A stretch of DNA of 64,000 bases from Alnus glutinosa (Eukaryota; Streptophyta; Magnoliopsida; Fagales; Betulaceae): the NCBI RefSeq assembly GCF_958979055.1, contig NC_084897.1, forward strand, positions 22,627,628 through 22,691,627, written 5' to 3'. Positions 48,851-64,000 of this stretch are shown one piece after another. The notes under the pieces were generated by a model. It saw only the letters and a program-made list of their open reading frames with translations. It was not told the origin of the DNA and did no database searches. Within the stretch, counting starts at the first letter, position 1. Each line of letters begins with the position of its first letter. Made by a program: the position numbers and the translations under genes.

Positions 48851-51317
48851 TCATCGGCCCAACAAAGCAACACGATCCTTCTGTATTGTCTGTGTTAGGT
48901 TGATATCAAAAAGCTCACACCGAATAGGCATCTCCATCTCATAGAATGGATTCTTCAAGACATAATCTGTGTACAATTCATAGATGACTTTCAAGAGACC
49001 TTCCATGTGCTGTGTCCCAGGCTCACAGACCACAAAAAACTTTGTTCCTGCCAGAAAAATCAATTATTCTTTTAAGTAAGCATTTTCCAGAAAAGAACAT
49101 CCAATACTAGCTTAACAAACTGAGTGTTAAAATCTCACTTCCAAAGGGTATGGTAGACTATTCTAAAACCCAAGCATACTCCAATACTCGTAAAAGAGCA
49201 TTTCAAACCAATGGCAATATTGTGAAGTCCATATAGCAGATACAAAGTGCCCCATTTGAAGGCAAAAGCCAAAAATATCAACATTGAACAGAGGACTAGT
49301 CTTTAACAAATTTCCAAATCATGTATTTAAATCTCTGCTTATATGTTGTTGCAATACAAAATTTATTTATTTTATGCAATTTGAACCACATTTAATATTC
49401 GATACTTCCATAGTAGACCTCGGACCATGCGTCTCACATTTCTTCAAAAACGCCGAAAGAACATACAGAATTGGACACAAAAGGACAGTTTACTTATTAT
49501 CTAATAATTTATGACAATCGCATCAAAACTATATAACTGTTATCTATAAAAGATGTTAGGTGGAAAAGCACCATTTTAGATGATGCACTACATAGGGGTA
49601 AAAACCTTACTTAGGTAGAGGGTTAAGAAACTCCTATAAAAACCACTACATTAAGAATCAATAAATAAATAGATAGAGAGCAACCCCTAACTGCTTTGTT
49701 ATGTTCTCCTACGCCACCAACACCGCAATAGGTGATCTCATTAGTGATAAGTAAACAGATAGCAACTCATATCTCCCTTTTTCTAAAATATGCTAACCAC
49801 TCTCATTTCCCTCAATTCAAAAACTCCAAACAAGACATATAATGAAGTGCTGTCTCAAAGCAGTTCACCTTTTGAGATCTTGGGGAAAAATAAACAAACA
49901 ACCACATTCGGTCATTGTAAACGTTTGAGATATCCACTAGCAACATATGGGTTGCTAATAAATATCATTTTATTCTAACATGTCCGACTATCAAAATTTC
50001 TTCATCCAACTGAATTAGGCTAAATTTAAACCATAAAAAATGGCAATGCTTGACGTGATTGCATGTCTAACAATGTAGCAGTGAACCAGTCCAAATCTGC
50101 ATGCAGCTTACTAGATATGCAACATTTAGGCTGCCAAACGAATCTTTAGCTTCTCCTATATTTGTCAATTATCTTTCATATCTCCACACTCACTACATTA
50201 CAACATTAAAAGTTGCAATGCTTGAGACAAAATTGTATGCGTAAACAAACACTGAATGCACACTTCTGTGAGTTGATGATGCTTATTAGATTAGCAACAC
50301 AAGATTACCAGTAACTACCGCTAGCTTCTTGTATGCAAATGTATTGAATTTCTTTCAAATAGTTGAGGCCCATCATATAAAAACCTTAATAATTCCAATG
50401 TTTGATCAAATTGTATGAGTAATTGATCAAAATTTACCAGTGAGTGATTGGAAGCAATGGAGATCAAATGTATCAGCTTCAAGAAGCTCAATCCCCAAAC
50501 AACCTGCAACCGGTGATAACTGCTGAGAGATTGCATGCATCGAGTGCCATAAGCTCGCCACCCGCAAGCTATCATTTGTGTCCATCCGTCCAGAAGATCC
50601 ATAATCCTAATTGTCACAGCCCATGTAAACACACAAATTTCGTCAAACAAGCCCTATTTCCATTAAACAAATTCTTTTTTTGTTCCCCAATGAAACATTA
50701 AAAAAAATTCCCGGAAACAAAAATTAGGAAGTACCACAGACCCACAATCATATTTTCCCCCAGAAAAGGAATAAATTAAGTTTTTTGTTTCACATACGCA
50801 ATGCCTAACACACACACACACACACATGTATAGTAGTTTCCATCAAAAACTGAAAATTTTCCAGGAAAGGAAATAAGTTACCATTCGTTCACCAGACCAA
50901 CAATTCTAAGTTTCATTACTAGAAAAAGAGGTAAAACACCCCAATATGAGAATCACTAACAATCTGACTGTTTCCTTGGAATATACAAAATACCTATCTT
51001 TTTTGGCAGCTGAGGAAAACAGTGAAAGAGAAACGAAATCAGAAATTCACAATTATCAGAATTCCCATCTCTTTGGTCTAAACACAAATAAGTGAAAGGC
51101 CGAGTCTTTCTCAGTCCCCAAATTCGATTTGGTTTGTTTGGATCTCCCACACTTTCTCAGCGACCAAACATATCATATAAAACCCATTCAAACAGTTTTC
51201 AGTAAATCTTACTTCCCATTTTCTCGGGAAACAAACAGAAAATAATTTCCGATTTACCTTGTAGAAGATCAAGCCACCTGACTTGTTGATGATGTAGAGG
51301 CTGTAAATTGCAGCCAT
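48851..51317 (-). CDS. TRAPPC4: Trafficking protein particle complex subunit 4 (TRS23)
   Basis: Three exons, 51258-51317, 50438-50606 and 48851-49047, give 141 residues with consistent phases. The N-terminus MAAIYSLYIINKSGGLIFYK starts the longin-like fold. Exon 2 carries RVASLWHSMHAISQQLSP and IELLEADTFDLHCFQSLTG. Exon 3 carries TKFFVVCEPGTQHMEGLLK, YELYTDYVLKNPFYEMEMPI and a CELFDINL end. This matches the plant TRS23 orthologue (Arabidopsis At5g02280 from memory, 141 residues). It is a core subunit of TRAPP complexes, which act as a Rab GTPase exchange factor and tether in ER-Golgi and post-Golgi transport. The ATG at 51317 is the first. Intron 2 (49048-50437) is large and featureless. It is head-to-head with the ABCI20-like gene across a tRNA gene. 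Confidence 0.97.
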
Positions 51318-51482
51318 TTCCAAGGGCCTTCTCGGAATCTGAAAAAATATAAGAAGAAACAGAAAATATGAAGAAGACGCTGAGCGATGAATCTAAATCC
51401 AGAAACTCCGAAATGTGAGATCCGACCCGGAACTTCAATTATTTCCGGTACTATAATGCAAACTGAAGTTAAAGCATCAACT

Positions 51483-51556
51483 GGCCTATTAGCTCAGTTG
51501 GTTAGAGCGTCGTGCTAATAACGCGAAGGTCGCAGGTTCGAGACCTGCATGGGCCA
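51483..51556 (+). tRNA. tRNA-Ile (anticodon AAU)
   Basis: 74-nt cloverleaf without an intron. The acceptor GGCCTAT pairs with ATGGGCC (one G-U), then discriminator A. The A box TAGCTCAGTTGG is at 51490-51501 and the B box GGTTCGAGACC at 51535-51545. The anticodon loop CTAATAA gives AAU, read as inosine-AU for isoleucine. CAA at 51478-51480 and a TATA-like ACTATAATG upstream are the usual plant tRNA start signals. A T6 run (51574-51579) is the Pol III terminator. Confidence 0.97.
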
Positions 51557-51573
51557 TTCAAATCAAAGTCCCA

Positions 51574-51579
51574 TTTTTT
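51574..51579 (+). terminator. Pol III terminator of tRNA-Ile
   Basis: Six T residues 18 bp after the tRNA 3' end, sufficient for RNA polymerase III termination. Confidence 0.8.
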
Positions 51580-52302
51580 GCTTTTCATTTCTTCATTCAG
51601 AACAAATCCTTCATCCTAAATGCTAGAATGGTGGGTGCTTCAAAAATAAATGGTATTGAAAATATATGTTTAATAGATGTGGAGAAAATTCTATTAAAAA
51701 TATACGGGAAAATTTGATTTTATAAAAAATAAACGTCCCTGTAAAAATGAAGATGAAACATTTTGAAAGAGAAATACGTTCAAACTGCCTTGATAAAATG
51801 CCACATTTTTAATATGTGGTATTATCAAAACATTTTGATGCTTAAAAACGATCTAAATTATATAATTTGACATCTGATCCATATTGTCCCTTCAATTACA
51901 TGTAAAAAAAAAAAAAAAAAAAACTAAAAATTAGAATTAATTGTGATGTGCCAAAATTTCAGTAAATTATAATTTGAAAAGTGATAAATAATTAAATATT
52001 GAGTTGGTAAAATAAATAAATAAATATTAGGGGGACCAAATTCTAATTATTTAATTTGAAAATAGTTGAATTTGGTGAATTATATACACAAGGGAAAATA
52101 GCCATAGGATTTCCCTATATGCACTCTCCGAGTCTCTGTGATGTGTGAGCTTCCTCACCAGACTCATTTTTCTTCGTCGAGTGAATGGCAGTCTGCCACG
52201 CCTCACCGACTCGGTCTCACCCACCACTGAGTCACCAAACTCACGGACTCTGCCCCTATAAAGTCTCTCCCCCTCTCTCTGAGAAGCTGCGTATCTGAGA
52301 AA

Positions 52303-55300
52303 ATGGGCGGGGAGCAAAATTCAGAGCCAACGATAGAGACCAACGGTCTGAGATTCACGTACCCGGGAATCGACGGCCAGCCTCCTCCGGGATCCACACC
52401 TCTCATCGATGATTTCTCTCTCACCCTCCAGGCCGGTGATCGCTGTCTCCTTGTTGGATCCAATGGCGCTGGTTCGTTCCATTTATGTTTCTTTTCCATC
52501 TTCAGGATTTTCTATGGCACTCTGTTTTCGTTAATACTCCCTGTTTGGTTGCCGAGAAAATGGAGGAAAATTTTGAGCCAAATATTAATGTTTTCTGTAG
52601 TTTAGATTGTAATGGGATTTCTCTGCAATGAAATTGGGATAGTTGAAACCGATAGTCTGACATGTTCAATCCTTAGCTCTGTTTGGTTGCTCCGAATTGA
52701 AGTAAAACTAAAACAATGAAATGGGCTTAGTGGGAACCTACTTTTCCGGTTGGTTGGTGAGAAAAATTTGAAGGTAATTTAGGCAAAATTACATCTCAAA
52801 GGCTAATGTTTTGTGGAGTTAATTTGTAATTTGTGATGGATTTTCAGCAATGAGGTGGGCACAAGTGGAACCCCAATATGATGGTTTGTTTATTGAATGA
52901 TTGTATTATAACATGGGAAGATAATGGAGCAAAGGATATATAAGAAGATAAAGTCCCAAGATTTTTTATCGTTTCTTTTCCTTTATTGCATTGTCTTAGC
53001 AACCTGACTGGAGTAATTAAGATTAAAAGTTCTAATTTGTATGTGTATGTTAAATGACTGTTATTGTAGGTAAAACCACAATTCTGAAGATATTGGGAGG
53101 GAAGCACATGGTGGAACCCCATATGGTTCGCGTGCTTGGAAGATCGGCTTTTCATGACACCACATTGACATCTTCTGGTGATCTCAGCTATCTTGGTGGG
53201 GAGGTTTGTGTTTTTCCTTTTGCATTGTCTTCAACAATTTAATGAGTCAGACTACATAAAACATAAGCTGGTATGTTTTATTTCTTTTATAGATCTGATT
53301 TTGCTGTTTTTAGGTTAACAGTTAACTTGCGAATTTTGCTTAGATGCTCTTAGTCTTTTGTATTAGACATTGAAGAAATTGTTTTTGCATGAAATCCATT
53401 TGGGATCAAACTTGCCAAAAACACCCACATATTTTTCTTTTCTATCTTTCTTTCTTTTTTTTTCTTTTTTCTTTTTTTTTTTTTTCCTTTGGTAAATTTG
53501 AATATATGACTTACCAAATTATGACTTGAACATGCAAGCAAAAATTTCAGACAAAAAAAAAAAAAATTGAAAAATCATATTTTCCCCAAATTTCCTTTTT
53601 TTCTTTTTTTGTGAATTTTAAGCAGATATCTTTCCTCTTTTCTTTTGATATTTTGTACCAGTACAAATTCCATTTGAACCCAGATTTGCATGCCTAATAG
53701 TGCTCAGTTTTATGTTGCGGATGCTTGAGTATGTTGGAGAACATCCTGTAATAAAATTTAATGGCTTTGATAGTTGTAATCATGTTAACCTTTTCTTTTC
53801 TTTTCCTTTTTTTTTTTTAATTTTATTTTTGGGAATTATTCTTTTGCAGTGGAGGCGAGAAGTTGCTTTTGCAGGGTTTGATGTTCCAATACAAATGGAT
53901 GTTTCTGCAGAAAAAATGATATATGGTGTTGCAGGGATTGCTCCTGAAAGAAGAGCCGAGTTAATCAAGGTATGATGCACTAAGTTCTTTCCTTGAGATG
54001 GAATCTTCATGCATGTGAGCTTAAACTGATAATCTTGCATAGTTTGTGTCTAAATTCATGGATATTATGAAAAGAAAGTGTTCATGTCTAACTCATCAGC
54101 AGGAAGAAATTGCCCCAAATATTCAAGAGTTATCAATTATACAAGCCTCAAGTTACAAAAGACATTAACACATACACACCCTAATAATAGATAGCGAGCT
54201 GGGACAGGACTCTTTCTCAGATTCTGCTCATAAAACAAAAGCAACTTCTGTGTTGGATGACTCATCTAGGGTTTCTTATGTCATTGGCTAGCAACATGGG
54301 ACAGGTTTCTTATGATATTCAAGAGAATAATACAATGTTTGAATGGAAATGGAAACAGCGTCTTGGGCATTGGTGATGCATGTAGAAATATTGAATGGAA
54401 ACAGCATAAGTGGTTCATCTTTCGACATTAGTGATTGTCTATGGTAAAATTGATGTTGTCCCATGTCACGGCTTACAATATGCAACCTGCAGTATAGGCA
54501 TTTGAGATATTAATCTCATAATCTCATAGAGGATGCACAAGGTAGCTAATGTTCAGAGAAGACTGGTGCAAATTGTATTTGTGAGTCCACAAACAATGTA
54601 CAGTTGTACCAGCGTCAGGACTGTCATTATGTAACTTGTTTCCTTGGTAACATAGGTACTGGACATCAATCTATCATGGAGGATGCACAAGGCATCTGAT
54701 GGTCAGAGAAGACGAGTGCAGATTTGTATGGGTCTCCTCAAGCCATTCAAGGTATTTCCATAATATATACAATATCTAAGTGCAACCACAATATTTTTTC
54801 CCTATTTCTTTATGCACCCACCATCTCACCATGGGTAAATTCTTCGGAATTTGTATCTTAAGCCTTTTTTTTTTTTTTTTAAAAAAAAAAAAAGCATTCT
54901 CATATTCCTAAATTATTTTAGTTTGCCTCCATGCTTCTCTAGGTTCTTCTTCTTGATGAGATAACAGTTGACCTTGATGTACTAGCGAGGGCTGACCTTC
55001 TGAGGTTTCTAAAAAAGGAGTGTGAAGAGCGAGGTGCCACAATCATTTATGCAACACATATATTTGATGGTCTAGAGGACTGGCCATCTCATATTGTATG
55101 CCTGGGTTCCTTTTTTCTTTTTTCTTCCGAAATGTTCTTATTTCCTAAATTTTGGATGAGTTTTCACATTTCCTCAAGATCAAAACTACTATGCTTTCAG
55201 GTTTATGTGGCTCATGGGAAGTTGCAATTAGCAATGCGTATGGATAAAGTTAAGGAAAACAGCAAATTGTCATTAATGGTATTTTTTTTTTGTTCCAAAC

Positions 55301-55654
55301 TTCACAGTAGTTTCTTGCTTTTTTGTAGGTTTTGAATATGCGTTTCCTATCAAATATCATCGAATTATGAGTGTGTGTGTGTGTGTAAAAGAGTAACTGG
55401 GATTGGATTTGCAGAGAACAGTTGAGACTTGGCTGAGGAAAGAACGAGATGAGGACAGGAAGAGAAGGAAAGAGAGAAAGGCATGTGGTCTTCCAGAATT
55501 CGACAAACAAATCGTAGGAAGCCATGCGACTGGTGATCCAGCCCGTGCTGCTGTTCGTGTAATTAACAATGGCTGGGCCGCAGGGCGGCTGCATTCTACC
55601 GTTGCCGGAGAAGACAACTTTCTGTTCAGCTCAAATAGTGTTCTGAGGTCGTAG
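52303..55654 (+). CDS. ABCI20: ABC transporter I family member 20-like soluble ABC ATPase
   Basis: Seven exons, 52303-52471, 53070-53203, 53850-53969, 54656-54751, 54943-55095, 55201-55278 and 55415-55654, give 329 residues (Arabidopsis ABCI20 is about 328); all phases fit. One nucleotide-binding domain and no membrane helix: Walker A GSNGAGKT at 52-59 (split by intron 1), signature variant SDGQR at 155-159, Walker B LLLDE at 175-179, H-loop YATH with His 212. A basic tail ([16 protein letters not shown]) and the ending [19 protein letters not shown] are characteristic of plant ABCI20/21 and resemble CAF16/CCR4-associated ABC proteins. Arabidopsis ABCI19-21 form an ER-associated complex linked to cytokinin responses. 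ABCI19 is shorter with a different N-terminus, so ABCI20 is preferred. Intron 3 carries a decayed copy of exon 4. Confidence 0.95.
54491..54590 (+). pseudogene. Decayed duplicate of ABCI20 exon 4 within intron 3
   Basis: Block 54520-54588 (CATAGAGGATGCACAAGG, then GTTCAGAGAAGAC) aligns with exon 4 at 54668-54738 (CATGGAGGATGCACAAGG, GGTCAGAGAAGAC). Similarity extends left over the acceptor (TATAG/GCATTTGAGATATTAATC against CATAG/GTACTGGACATCAATC). The copy has stops in the exon 4 frame and lacks the SDGQRRR codons in register, so it should not encode signature-motif sequence. Confidence 0.85.
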
Positions 55655-56372
55655 ATGATTTCAACACAAAGGAAGAGTCGTTCATAAAACAACCACTTTG
55701 TGGAATCTATTATGCATACTATGCATTTCTTGGGCTCGTATGAATTGGAATGACAACAGAATTTGTTGCATCATTTGCTGTTGGGTAATTATATCTACTT
55801 TGATATTATTATTACTAAATGGTGTCAACACATTCAATGGTGTTGTGAAATTATTTCTCGTGTTACTAAATTCTAAGGAGAAAAACAATTGCCACCTTCT
55901 TACTAGTGTGCGCTCAGAGCTAAGGTATGATGGTATGTTCTCGTGGGATTGATTCTTCAAAGCCCATAGAGGAATCATCATTTGGTCCTTATTCATACAA
56001 AAAATAAGACCACTTGAATATTTGATTTGCAACATAAAGTGAATAATATTAATCGTTGAGTTCGTATAATTTCATCAAAACTACTCTAGAAATACTAAAA
56101 ACACAATAACATTTAAATTGGTTTTACATTGCATGGATTTCTGTAATACTAGAGGATGAGAAAGAAAAAAGAAAGTTATTACCAATTTGTCAAAGAAGTA
56201 CGACCACTATATCTGAGTTTAAATTTGTGATTTAACGGCCACCGACTTCTTGGTTGACATTGTCTAATGAGCTTAACTAGAAAAATATGTGACGCAAGTT
56301 AAATTTAGGAGTCAAGACTAGATATTCAGACCACAATCAGGTTGGTGATCAATTCTTATATTTTAATTATAC
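55655..56372. other. 3' region of the ABCI20-like gene
   Basis: The first 100-300 bp probably form the 3'UTR. No additional gene, RNA or clear repeat was recognised before the Mutator-like MITE at 56373. Confidence 0.5.
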
Positions 56373-56893
56373 GGAAAAATTACATTTAAGCCCCCCAAAT
56401 TATCAGGTGTTTTGGAAATAGCCTTCTAAACTACCGATCATCGCACTCTGACCCTCCAAACTACCAAATTAATGCATATATATATGGGCAACCCCCATTT
56501 TGGGGGTGGCCGAACCACTCCCATAGGACCATATGAGTGGTTCGGCCACCCCTGTTTGACCACCCCAAAGCCAAACCTAAACCTTTTTTTTTTCTTTTCT
56601 TTTCTTTCTTTCTTTTTGGCCTTTGGAGGTGGCTTGGCTCTTAGGGGTTGTTTCCCCTCGGCCAAAATGTAATTTTTATATTTTTATTTTTGTGTTTTTA
56701 AATTTAATTTAATTTTTCAATTTTATTTAAAAAAAAAAATTTTTTTAAAAAAAAAAAAAAAAAAAGCACATGGAAAGGGCATTATAGGAATATTTCAACA
56801 AAATTGATCTTTTGGCACTTTTTAGTAGTTTGGAGAGATAGAGTGCGAAGGTTGATAGTTTAAGGGCTTAAATATAATTTTTCCTAATTATAA
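56364..56893. mobile_element. Short Mutator-like MITE with internal hairpin
   Basis: The 512-bp element (56373-56884) starts GGAAAAATTACATTTAAGCC and ends with the inverse of GGAAAAATTATATTTAAGCC. It is flanked by TAATTATAC/TAATTATAA, a 9-bp duplication with one change. Subterminal CCCCCAAA…AAACTACC motifs resemble those of the 7134-9204 Pack-MULE. Inside, GGGGGTGGCCGAACCACTC is followed by its inverse (56502-56552), a strong hairpin, and then by poly-A/T runs. Confidence 0.82.
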
Positions 56894-57431
56894 ACTTGTA
56901 CGATAGGATCAAGCTTGAGATCTCATGATCTTAAGTTACTTATCAAAAAAGATCTTAGGAACTTAAATTTAAACTTATCCCAAAATCCTATTACTCAAAG
57001 CACCTTTAAAAATCTCAAACCCATCTTATTATTTAAGAGTAATACTATAGATTACACATCCATTTTATTGGGTTGACGTAGTAGTGCTCCCAAACCTTTG
57101 AATCAATCCTTGTTTAAAAATATGAGTGTAGTATATAACATTTCTCATTATTCAAACACTTAAAAAGCCTCAATCAATCCTCCTATTTGGAATGGGTCAA
57201 AAAACTTCTTGGACCCATACTACCATTCTTAAGATAGATCATATGATTATTCTTAAATTCTTAAGAAAGCTGTATCTTGTTTGTTTGATATATCATAAGT
57301 TTGTTTGATACAAAATAATTTAAAAATTAAACAAAAAAAACGATGGGGAAGAAAAACTAAATATAAACCATAATTTTTCTTTCATCTCTCAATATATAAA
57401 CTATATATACTATTTTATTTATTTTCTTTTG

Positions 57432-57877
57432 AAAATACTTTACTTACCGCCATTAATCTTTCATCAATTTTGCAATTATATTCTTAAACTTAAATATATA
57501 TATCAATTTAATGTATTTATCTTTTAATTTTGTTCAATTTTACCAATTCCATTAAAATTTTCCGTTAAATACTGTCCAAATTTTCAAAATACTCTTATTT
57601 TTTAAAAAATATATATTTTAAAGATTTAAGCATGAGTATCTTCACAAATTTCTTAAAATCCTTACCAATGTCTAAATCCTTATAATTTTTTTCTTAAAAA
57701 AATTATGAGTATTTCAAAACCTTTGTCACCCATCCGTTAAGATTTAACGGTAAATTCTAATAGAAATATGAAATTTAAAAAAAATGAAAAATAGATATAT
57801 TAAATTAACATTTTTTAAAGTAAATAAGTATAATTGCAAAAGTGATTAAAGATTAGAGGTCCTAAATAAAGTTTTTC
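57432..57877. mobile_element. AT-rich MITE (copy B), about 445 bp
   Basis: Left TACTTACCGCCATTAATCTTT…TTTTGCAATTATATTC is mirrored on the right by GTATAATTGCAAAAGTGATT, AAAGATTAGAGG and AAGTTTTTC. Same family as 4740-5134. The surrounding 56894-58865 contains no gene that I can identify. Confidence 0.55.
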
Positions 57878-58865
57878 TTTTTCTTTATTTTTCTTCTATA
57901 AAAAATAAAACTTATTCATTCCATTTTTTGTGAAATAAAGTAGTTACTCGCTTTTGTATACAAATTTTATAGATGACCACGATCAAACTCAAAAGGTAGC
58001 ATTAAAGAAATAACCATAACAAAATTGTCATAGTCCAAGTTTTCTTGTATAACTAAAAAGAAACAATATCCAATAAAAAAACAAATAATAGCATCAAAAA
58101 GTTAAGTTTGTCACCCAAAAACCAATGTCACCAGTAGATATATAATGTTGTCACCCCCTCTAGCATCAGATGTGAAAATTTTTTCATTGAAAAGGAAGTC
58201 AACATTCTCAAGACCAAGAAAACATGGATTCCCTCCTCTAGAAGAAAATCTACAAAGGAAAACAAAACCCACATTTCCTTGAGAATGTGAATTCTCTCTC
58301 TATTAAGTAGAATCAAATGAGATAATCATTTAAGATTCCTAAAAACCCTAAATGATTAACGCCATCCATCCAAACGCCCCATGAAAAAAAAAAGCTTTTG
58401 AAATGTAACCAGACATTGAAAGATGAGATCAACAGCCCCATAATCAAGCCCTAAAAACTGATGTACCAGTACTACAATTCCCGAGCAGATATAATGGTGA
58501 AGATATACGCCCGGTACCCATAGCATTCACAAATGGGAGAATTATCCTTTAATCATAAAATGGGGTTTAATTGAGAGGGAGACAAGTTTTTTTTGTAAGT
58601 AAAAACAGAGGGAAACAAGTTATTACAACCATAACATTGCCCGAAACACAAAGGATAAAAAAATGTATAGACTGTGAATCATGAATTATTTAGAATCTAC
58701 AAGGCCAAATGCCAAATTTGTATCATATAGTAACAATTATCTAAACAAACAGATATATTCTCGGAACAGTAACATAGTAAAACGCATGAACATCAAATAA
58801 CAAGCGCTAACATCCCCCTTTGACAGGATTGCAGCCCAAAAAGTTGCTGAAGATTTATGGATCTC

Positions 58866-62585
<3,720 letters not shown>

Positions 62586-62674
62586 ATGGTTATGACAGGA
62601 GGTGGAGTTGGGCAGATCTGGGAAGCTGCCCTGTGAGGAAAATGGTGACGAATAGTATGGTTGGGGTTGTGAAG

Positions 62675-62685
62675 CTTTTATATAG
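62675..62685 (-). promoter_or_regulatory. TATA box of the ARF1-type gene
   Basis: The minus strand reads CTATATAAAAG, a textbook plant TATA box. It lies about 30-40 bp before the presumed start of the leader exon. Confidence 0.8.
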
Positions 62686-62699
62686 GGGTGGGAGATAAC

Positions 62700-64000
62700 G
62701 GTCGTTTTAACGGCGTCTATGTCTTTCGACTCTTTCGGCAAACATTGGTATCACACTATCACGTCCGCTAGGGTTTGGCACGGAGTCTTTGAGAAGGTTA
62801 TTGTTTACAGCCACAGGTGAACCGTGATGCTAAAATTGTGGGTCCCAGTGATACTTTGATCTTGCCACATCAGCATTTTTATTTTTATTTTTATTTTTAA
62901 CGGTTTTCGTTTTTAGGGTTAAACATTAAAATCAAAACTATTAATTATGGCCCTATATCATGTTGTTCCTTCTTGGCAAATGTCGTAGCGGTCAATCGGA
63001 TTGTATTCGAGCGGAGCCGAACTGGGTAGTGATTGGCTGGACTCAATTCAAATAACTTGTTCAACTGTGCTTTTACAAGACAAACACTTCTTTTTATAAG
63101 ATCTATTATACCTATTATTATAATCATGAGTATAGATGCACTTTAAAAGCAAACTCAACTCATAATATAAGGTCAGTATTAATTTTTATACTTGCTGAAA
63201 CCGTAAATTCAATCATACACTATGTAATTGTGGTAACCTTACAATTACGCAAATTGTTGTTCCAGATTAAGAAGTTGAGGCAAACTTGTATACTAGCTAA
63301 AATGTCTTCCATTGGGGATCTTAGGAACCTTTAGCTTATGTAATGATGACTTGGGATAAGGCAGTCTTGGTAGTTGTATTTTATGATGCATGTGGCATAT
63401 TATTTTGTTCTACAGTAAGATTTAATTTTGGTAATAACTTTCATTATGCAATTGAAGATCTCGTATATTTTTATTGGATAATTATTCAAGATATTCCGTT
63501 GTGTTATAAGGTAGTAGCAATAATGTCTCAACTTTGAAAAAAAAATAATCGGGGCGTTACAGGCCCAATCACCCCATTTGGTCAAGGGGGTGGTGGGCCA
63601 CCCCCAATATGTTCTCTTTTTAAGAAAAAAAAAGAAAAGAAAAAAAAGAAAAGAAAAGAAAAAGGTATATGACATAGTCACGTAACTAACAAAGCCATAA
63701 CTGTGACCTCCATTCGTAAATGGTATACCGATCACCATAACAACCATTTGATACAAGGTCCATCATAACATCAAAGCAACCTTTGTAACCATGCGGTTAA
63801 GCTCATATAGTAAGCACATGGCCGTTCTATATCATGTGTCAATGTACCATGTCATACGATGCAAATAATATAGTTCATATATTCAAAAAATAAGTAATAC
63901 TTGTCTCGAAATAATTGTAAGAATATTATAGAAATTCAACATGCTTATAACATATCATTTAAAGGAAATAAGGTATGTTCAGTCCGCTAACATATCGCAT
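62700..64000. other. Right-edge intergenic DNA
   Basis: No gene recognised. 63545-63615 carries GGGGTGG/CCACCCCC motifs like the hairpin in the 56.4-kb MITE and may be another fragment of that family, followed by an AAAAG-rich tract (63622-63665). Confidence 0.45.

Overview
This is nuclear DNA of a flowering plant. Its spliced genes have plant-type GT-AG introns, including a chloroplast-targeted three-domain photoprotection gene that exists only in photosynthetic lineages. The gaps are AT-rich and full of microsatellites, MITEs, Mutator-like elements, TRIMs and LINE tails. The protein matches are eudicot-like. A woody rosid is my best guess for the organism, but this is inference.

Layout. 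1-3.7 kb: repeat-rich edge with a copia-type LTR/primer-binding-site fragment, a hairpin MITE, a long GA tract and a palindromic MITE. 3.8-4.4 kb: an intronless DnaQ/WRN-like 3'-5' exonuclease relative (+) that has lost catalytic acids. 4.7-12.9 kb: a transposon island holding an AT-rich MITE, a PIF/Harbinger-like element filled with a GGCCGG-rich array, and a hAT-like element into which a 2.07-kb Mutator-like element has inserted. That Mutator-like element has 9-bp target duplications and carries a captured NAC104/XND1-like fragment. A stray RadA-like exon and a perfect 3 x 35-bp tandem repeat follow. 13-17.5 kb: no gene seen. 17.5-18.1 kb: an intronless atypical bHLH gene of the AIF/bHLH149 type (-). 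18.5-25.5 kb: no gene, but a nested MITE cluster near 21 kb.

25.6-43.7 kb: SUPPRESSOR OF QUENCHING 1 (SOQ1) on the minus strand. I resolved 28 exons giving 1085 residues, with all intron phases consistent. Its introns hold two TRIMs, a Mutator-like MITE, two LINE pieces and recent tandem duplications. 45.3 kb: a small secreted-peptide gene (+) with a TATA box and a 5'UTR intron. 47.3-48.0 kb: a long imperfect inverted repeat. 48.9-51.3 kb: TRAPPC4/TRS23-like (-, 3 exons). 51.5 kb: tRNA-Ile(AAU). 52.3-55.7 kb: ABCI20-like soluble ABC protein (+, 7 exons) with a decayed duplicate of its exon 4 in intron 3. 58.9-62.7 kb: ARF1-type GTPase (-, 6 coding exons, the last only 6 nt), with a 5'UTR intron and a TATA box.

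These are independent housekeeping, regulatory and photoprotection loci rather than one pathway. TRAPPC4 and ABCI20 start head-to-head with a tRNA gene between them, and recalled Arabidopsis locus numbers suggest the same adjacency there. I see no defence island or wholly new system. The most notable items are the NAC-carrying Pack-MULE, the exon-duplication relic in ABCI20, the 47-48 kb inverted repeat, the unassigned secreted peptide and the catalytically degenerate exonuclease relative.
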